NCBI GenBank assembly: GCA_002813895.1
Contig: CP024913.1
Span: forward strand, 22,433-86,432
From: Cyanobacterium sp. HL-69
GTDB taxonomy: Bacteria; Cyanobacteriota; Cyanobacteriia; Cyanobacteriales; Cyanobacteriaceae
Direction: 5' to 3'
DNA length: 64,000 nucleotides
In this document: piece by piece, positions 61,382 to 64,000 of the stretch
Position numbering within the stretch: position 1 is the stretch's first letter
Layout of the letters: every line of letters begins with the position of its first letter
Notes under the pieces: generated by a model
The model's input: only the letters and a program-made list of their open reading frames with translations
Told to the model about the DNA's origin: nothing
Database searches by the model: none
Program-made: the position numbers and the translations under genes

Positions 61382-61874
61382 AGGAATATACTATCTTTGT
61401 GCCTTATTATTTTCATAATAACAGCTTTATAGGTCTGAGGAGATGAAGTAAACAACCCTATGCTTGGAAGTTTTAGTAACCCTCAAGCAATAGTAAAAGC
61501 TCACAATTAATGCCAAATTCTGAACTGAGAATAAACTAATAACTATCATCGATCTCAGTGATTCTCAGTAAATAGACATACCATTTCAACAGGATCTGGT
61601 ATGAGAACCTCAAGGCTGAGTATAGATCGATAGATCGTCCTCACTAAAACAATCACGACTTGAAGAATCTTGCCTTGCCTATCGGCTGAAGATAGGGATT
61701 CTAACAAGAAATTACCTAAATGTTAGCAGAAAGCCCTCATCATAAACTCAAAAACTTAATTGTTTTGGTGACGGGATGAATGCTAACCAGCAAAAAAAAC
61801 ATCCACAGGATTCCACACAAAATATAATCCTTGTGTTAAGATAAATCTTATGGCAATTAAACCACCATAAAATA
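61382..61874. other. Gene-free 490 bp, probable left flank of the TnpB element
   Basis: No protein-like frame. It has a small hairpin CCTATC/GATAGG (61678-61696), and GGGATTCTAAC (61695-61705) is the reverse complement of GTTAGAATCCC at 63073-63083, so this may be the left boundary of the element carrying tnpB. GTTAGCA/TGCTAAC pairs also occur near 61720 and 61780. Confidence 0.35.
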
Positions 61875-63071
61875 ATGTTAGTAATAGAAGCTAAGTTATA
61901 TGGCAACCAACCTCAATACCAAAAATTAGACGAAATGATTCGCACAGCTAGTTTTGTGCGTAATTCTTGTCTTCGTTATTGGATGGATAACGAAAAGGTT
62001 GGGCAGTATGATTTATCAAGACTCTGCAAAGAATTAGCTAATGATTTTGAATGGGCGAAGAAACTTAATTCTATGGCTCGTCAGGCTAGTGCTGAGAGAG
62101 CTTGGGCTTCTATAAAACGTTTCTATGACAACTGTAAAAATCCATCTATTAAGAAAAAAGGCTTTCCTAAGTTTAAAAAAGGAAGGTCGGTTGAGTACAA
62201 GACTTCTGGCTGGCAATTATCAGAGGATAGAAAATCTATTAATTTTCGGGATGGTTTTAAGGCAGGATGGTTTAAGATGCGTGGTGGTTTTGATCTGAAC
62301 TATTATCAACTCACTCAAATTAAACGAGTAAGAGTTATTCGTAGAGCAGATGGGTATTATGTTCAATTCTGTATCGACCAAGAAAGACAAGAAAATATTG
62401 AACCGTCAGGAAATGCTATTGGTTTAGATGTTGGCTTATCTCATTTTTATACTGATTCAAATGGCAATAAAATAGATAACCCTAGACATCTAAGAAGGTC
62501 AGAAAAACAACTAAAAAGACTCCAAAGACAAGTCAGCAAGAAGAAAAAAGGCAGTAACTCTCGCAAAAAGGCGATTAAGAGGTTAGGTAGAAAACATTTA
62601 AAAATTTCAAGGCAACGTAAAGACTGGCTAGTCAAATTAGCTCGGTGCGTAGTCCAAAATAACGATTTGGTAGCCTATGAAAAATTAACTGTTAAAAATA
62701 TGGTCAAAAACCATTGTTTAGCTAAGAGTATTAATGATGCTTCTTGGAGAACTTTTTTTGATTGGCTAGAATACTACGGTAAAGTCATGGGCAAAATTGT
62801 TTATGGTGTTGCTCCACAATATACCAGTCAAGAATGTCCTAACTGTAAAGTAATAGTCAAGAAAACTCTATCTCAAAGAACCCATATTTGTGAATGTGGT
62901 TGTGTAATGGATAGAGATGAAGCAGGGGCAATCAATATTTTAGCAAAAGCATTAAGAGAATTAAGTAGGGGTGGGCAATCCCAAACTTCCAGTCTTGAAC
63001 TGGTAAACGCTAATGGACACATCAACCTCTGTCAGTTAAGCGAGAGTTTAGCTGATAAGTTGGGTGGTTGA
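61875..63071 (+). CDS. tnpB: TnpB RNA-guided endonuclease (IS200/IS605 group)
   Basis: 398 aa. RuvC residues D185 (GLDVGL), E269 (AYEKLTVKNM) and D348 (DRDEAGAINI) are present, and the zinc finger is C321-x2-C324...C339-x-C341. N-terminal OrfB helix-turn-helix region LRYWMD...SARQASAERAW. No TnpA transposase nearby, so it is an orphan. TnpB of this group is guided by an RNA from the element's right end; that end follows at 63081-63120. Confidence 0.9.
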   Translation: MLVIEAKLYGNQPQYQKLDEMIRTASFVRNSCLRYWMDNEKVGQYDLSRLCKELANDFEWAKKLNSMARQASAERAWASIKRFYDNCKNPSIKKKGFPKFKKGRSVEYKTSGWQLSEDRKSINFRDGFKAGWFKMRGGFDLNYYQLTQIKRVRVIRRADGYYVQFCIDQERQENIEPSGNAIGLDVGLSHFYTDSNGNKIDNPRHLRRSEKQLKRLQRQVSKKKKGSNSRKKAIKRLGRKHLKISRQRKDWLVKLARCVVQNNDLVAYEKLTVKNMVKNHCLAKSINDASWRTFFDWLEYYGKVMGKIVYGVAPQYTSQECPNCKVIVKKTLSQRTHICECGCVMDRDEAGAINILAKALRELSRGGQSQTSSLELVNANGHINLCQLSESLADKLGG

Positions 63072-63140
63072 AGTTAGAATCCCCCGTCACAGCGTCAGCT
63101 TGACGGTGGGAGAATGTCAATTCCCCGGTAAAAACTAAAG
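63020..63140 (+). ncRNA. Probable omega RNA 3' region with guide
   Basis: Immediately after tnpB comes CCCCCGTCACAGCGTCAGC then TTGACGGTGGGAGAATGTCAA: a hairpin CCGTCA/TGACGG and the conserved end at 63120. In IS200/IS605 TnpB elements the omega RNA scaffold ends here and the guide is the next 16-20 nt (63121-63140, TTCCCCGGTAAAAACTAAAG). The 5' boundary given is a guess inside the tnpB end. Confidence 0.5.
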
Positions 63141-63211
63141 ACTAATTTTAGATCAGTAACCAAATAAGTACAGAAATGGTAATATCAGAATAAAAATACT
63201 TCCTAAATGTC

Positions 63212-63469
63212 ATGGATGCAATAACTTATACTCAAGCTCGAAAAAACTTTAGTCGTGTGATGAATCAGGTTTGTGAGGATCATGTGCCAATTATTATTAC
63301 TCGTCAATCAGAAAAACCTGTAGTTATGATCTCCCTCGAGGATTATAGTGCCATGGAAGAGACATTATATTTATTACGCAGTCCAAAAAATGCACAACGA
63401 CTCTACAAGGCATTAGGAGAATTGAAACAAGGAAAATATCAAAGTCATGAGTTAATTGAAGAGGAATAA
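63212..63469 (+). CDS. yefM: YefM-family antitoxin
   Basis: 85 aa. MDAITYTQARKNFSRVMNQV and IIITRQSEKPVVMISLEDYSAMEETLYLL are textbook YefM. Five bp before yoeB. Confidence 0.93.
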   Translation: MDAITYTQARKNFSRVMNQVCEDHVPIIITRQSEKPVVMISLEDYSAMEETLYLLRSPKNAQRLYKALGELKQGKYQSHELIEEE

Positions 63470-63474
63470 GTTTA

Positions 63475-63729
63475 GTGAAAATTTCCTTTTTAGAAGATGC
63501 TTGGCATGATTATTTATATTGGCAGACTCAGGATAAAAAAACTCTAAAAAGAATTAATCAAATTATTAAAGATATACAAAGAAATCCCTTTGATGGTATT
63601 GGTAAACCTGAACCATTAAAATTTGATTTAAGTGGATTATGGTCACGACGTATTAATCAAGAACATCGTTTAATTTATCAGGTATTAGATGATGAAATTA
63701 TTATTATTCAATGTCGTTATCACTATTAG
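63475..63729 (+). CDS. yoeB: YoeB-family mRNA interferase toxin
   Basis: 84 aa, starting at GTG 63475. It ends LWSRRINQEHRLIYQV then IIQCRYHY, with the catalytic R/H/Y residues of Txe/YoeB. Operon with yefM. Confidence 0.93.
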   Translation: MKISFLEDAWHDYLYWQTQDKKTLKRINQIIKDIQRNPFDGIGKPEPLKFDLSGLWSRRINQEHRLIYQVLDDEIIIIQCRYHY

Positions 63730-64000
63730 CGTTTTGTAAAAGGAATGAAAAAGTTGTTCCCCTACTCTTTGTACGTCTTCTAAATTCTCGATTTGGGGAT
63801 TAGCTATCTGATGATGTCAAAAGAGGACACCCGATAAACTTTTCCCAACTAATTGGCTATTTAGATTATCGCCAATTCAAAAAGATGAAAATACAATAAT
63901 GCGAAAATACAAATTCTTAAAGTTTCAAATTGTTAAATTTTTATATTTTTAAGTTACAATCAAGGTAAATTAGTAAAAAGCTAATAACAAACAAACGCTA
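63730..64000. other. Gene-free end of window
   Basis: 271 bp without a convincing frame. A short stretch (FSQLIGYLDYRQFKKMK near 63840-63890) looks protein-like but is interrupted by stops. Confidence 0.3.

Overview
The window is AT-rich and very probably cyanobacterial. The evidence is HIP1 octamers (GCGATCGC, e.g. near 6201, 12320, 18666, 36417, 45485, 46403, 55115, 58203) and many small gene families and miniature elements typical of that phylum. It looks like part of a plasmid. There is a primase/helicase-like replication gene beside an array of short iteron-like repeats (396-3444), a ParA partition operon (35405-36863), two XerC-like recombinases, no rRNA or tRNA genes, and a dense set of defence, addiction and transposon genes. 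It resembles plasmids of low-GC unicellular cyanobacteria (Geminocystis/Cyanobacterium type); that placement is inference.

Layout. 1-4.6 kb: replication region (12 copies of GTCTAAA(C), terminator, rep gene, palindromes) and a ribbon-helix-helix gene embedded in five ATTGTWACAAT sites. 4.6-18.8 kb: a complete type I restriction-modification set, hsdM, hsdS and hsdR, whose genes are separated by toxin-antitoxin modules (Xre-ImmA/PIN, PrlF/YhaV, three MNT/HEPN pairs of which two are broken, HigBA, orphan antitoxins). The hsdS gene carries two nearly identical target-recognition domains. 18.9-25.6 kb: an overlapping pair, a giant SF1 (UPF1-like) helicase and a PLD nuclease, resembling Mokosh. 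25.7-29 kb: recombinase, MazEF, GNAT and a RelE/AbrB pair. 29-35.4 kb: a SNF2 helicase followed 3 bp later by an Hsp70/actin-fold ATPase and then a 203-aa protein; I know of no named system with this composition, and it is my best candidate for an undescribed one. 35.4-39.4 kb: partition operon, HNH protein, a 479-aa protein with a repetitive tail, and a truncated nuclease-like gene.

39.4-45.3 kb is a transposon graveyard: two nested Tn3-family remnants, an IS5-family copy inside a recombinase gene, an IS4-type remnant, and several copies of two non-autonomous element families. A membrane-type GTPase survives inside it. 45.3-50.1 kb holds a second, decayed type I system (intact hsdR, hsdS tail only, no hsdM) invaded by VapBC and DUF6883/DUF4926 genes. 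50.6-53.4 kb: second recombinase and more addiction modules. 53.5-57 kb: a GmrSD-type (DUF262/DUF1524) restriction enzyme with a C-terminal EVE/PUA-like domain and an acidic neighbour. 57-59.2 kb: a vWA plus MerR-like pair. 59.2-64 kb: an IS inside a duplicated relE-like toxin gene, its surviving antitoxin, an orphan TnpB with its probable omega-RNA end, and YefM-YoeB.

Taken together this is a defence/addiction island on a replicon. Restriction genes, helicase-nuclease pairs and type IV restriction would act on invading DNA, while roughly sixteen toxin-antitoxin loci would stabilise the replicon and its sub-modules. Functions are read from motifs and neighbours only; no database search was possible.
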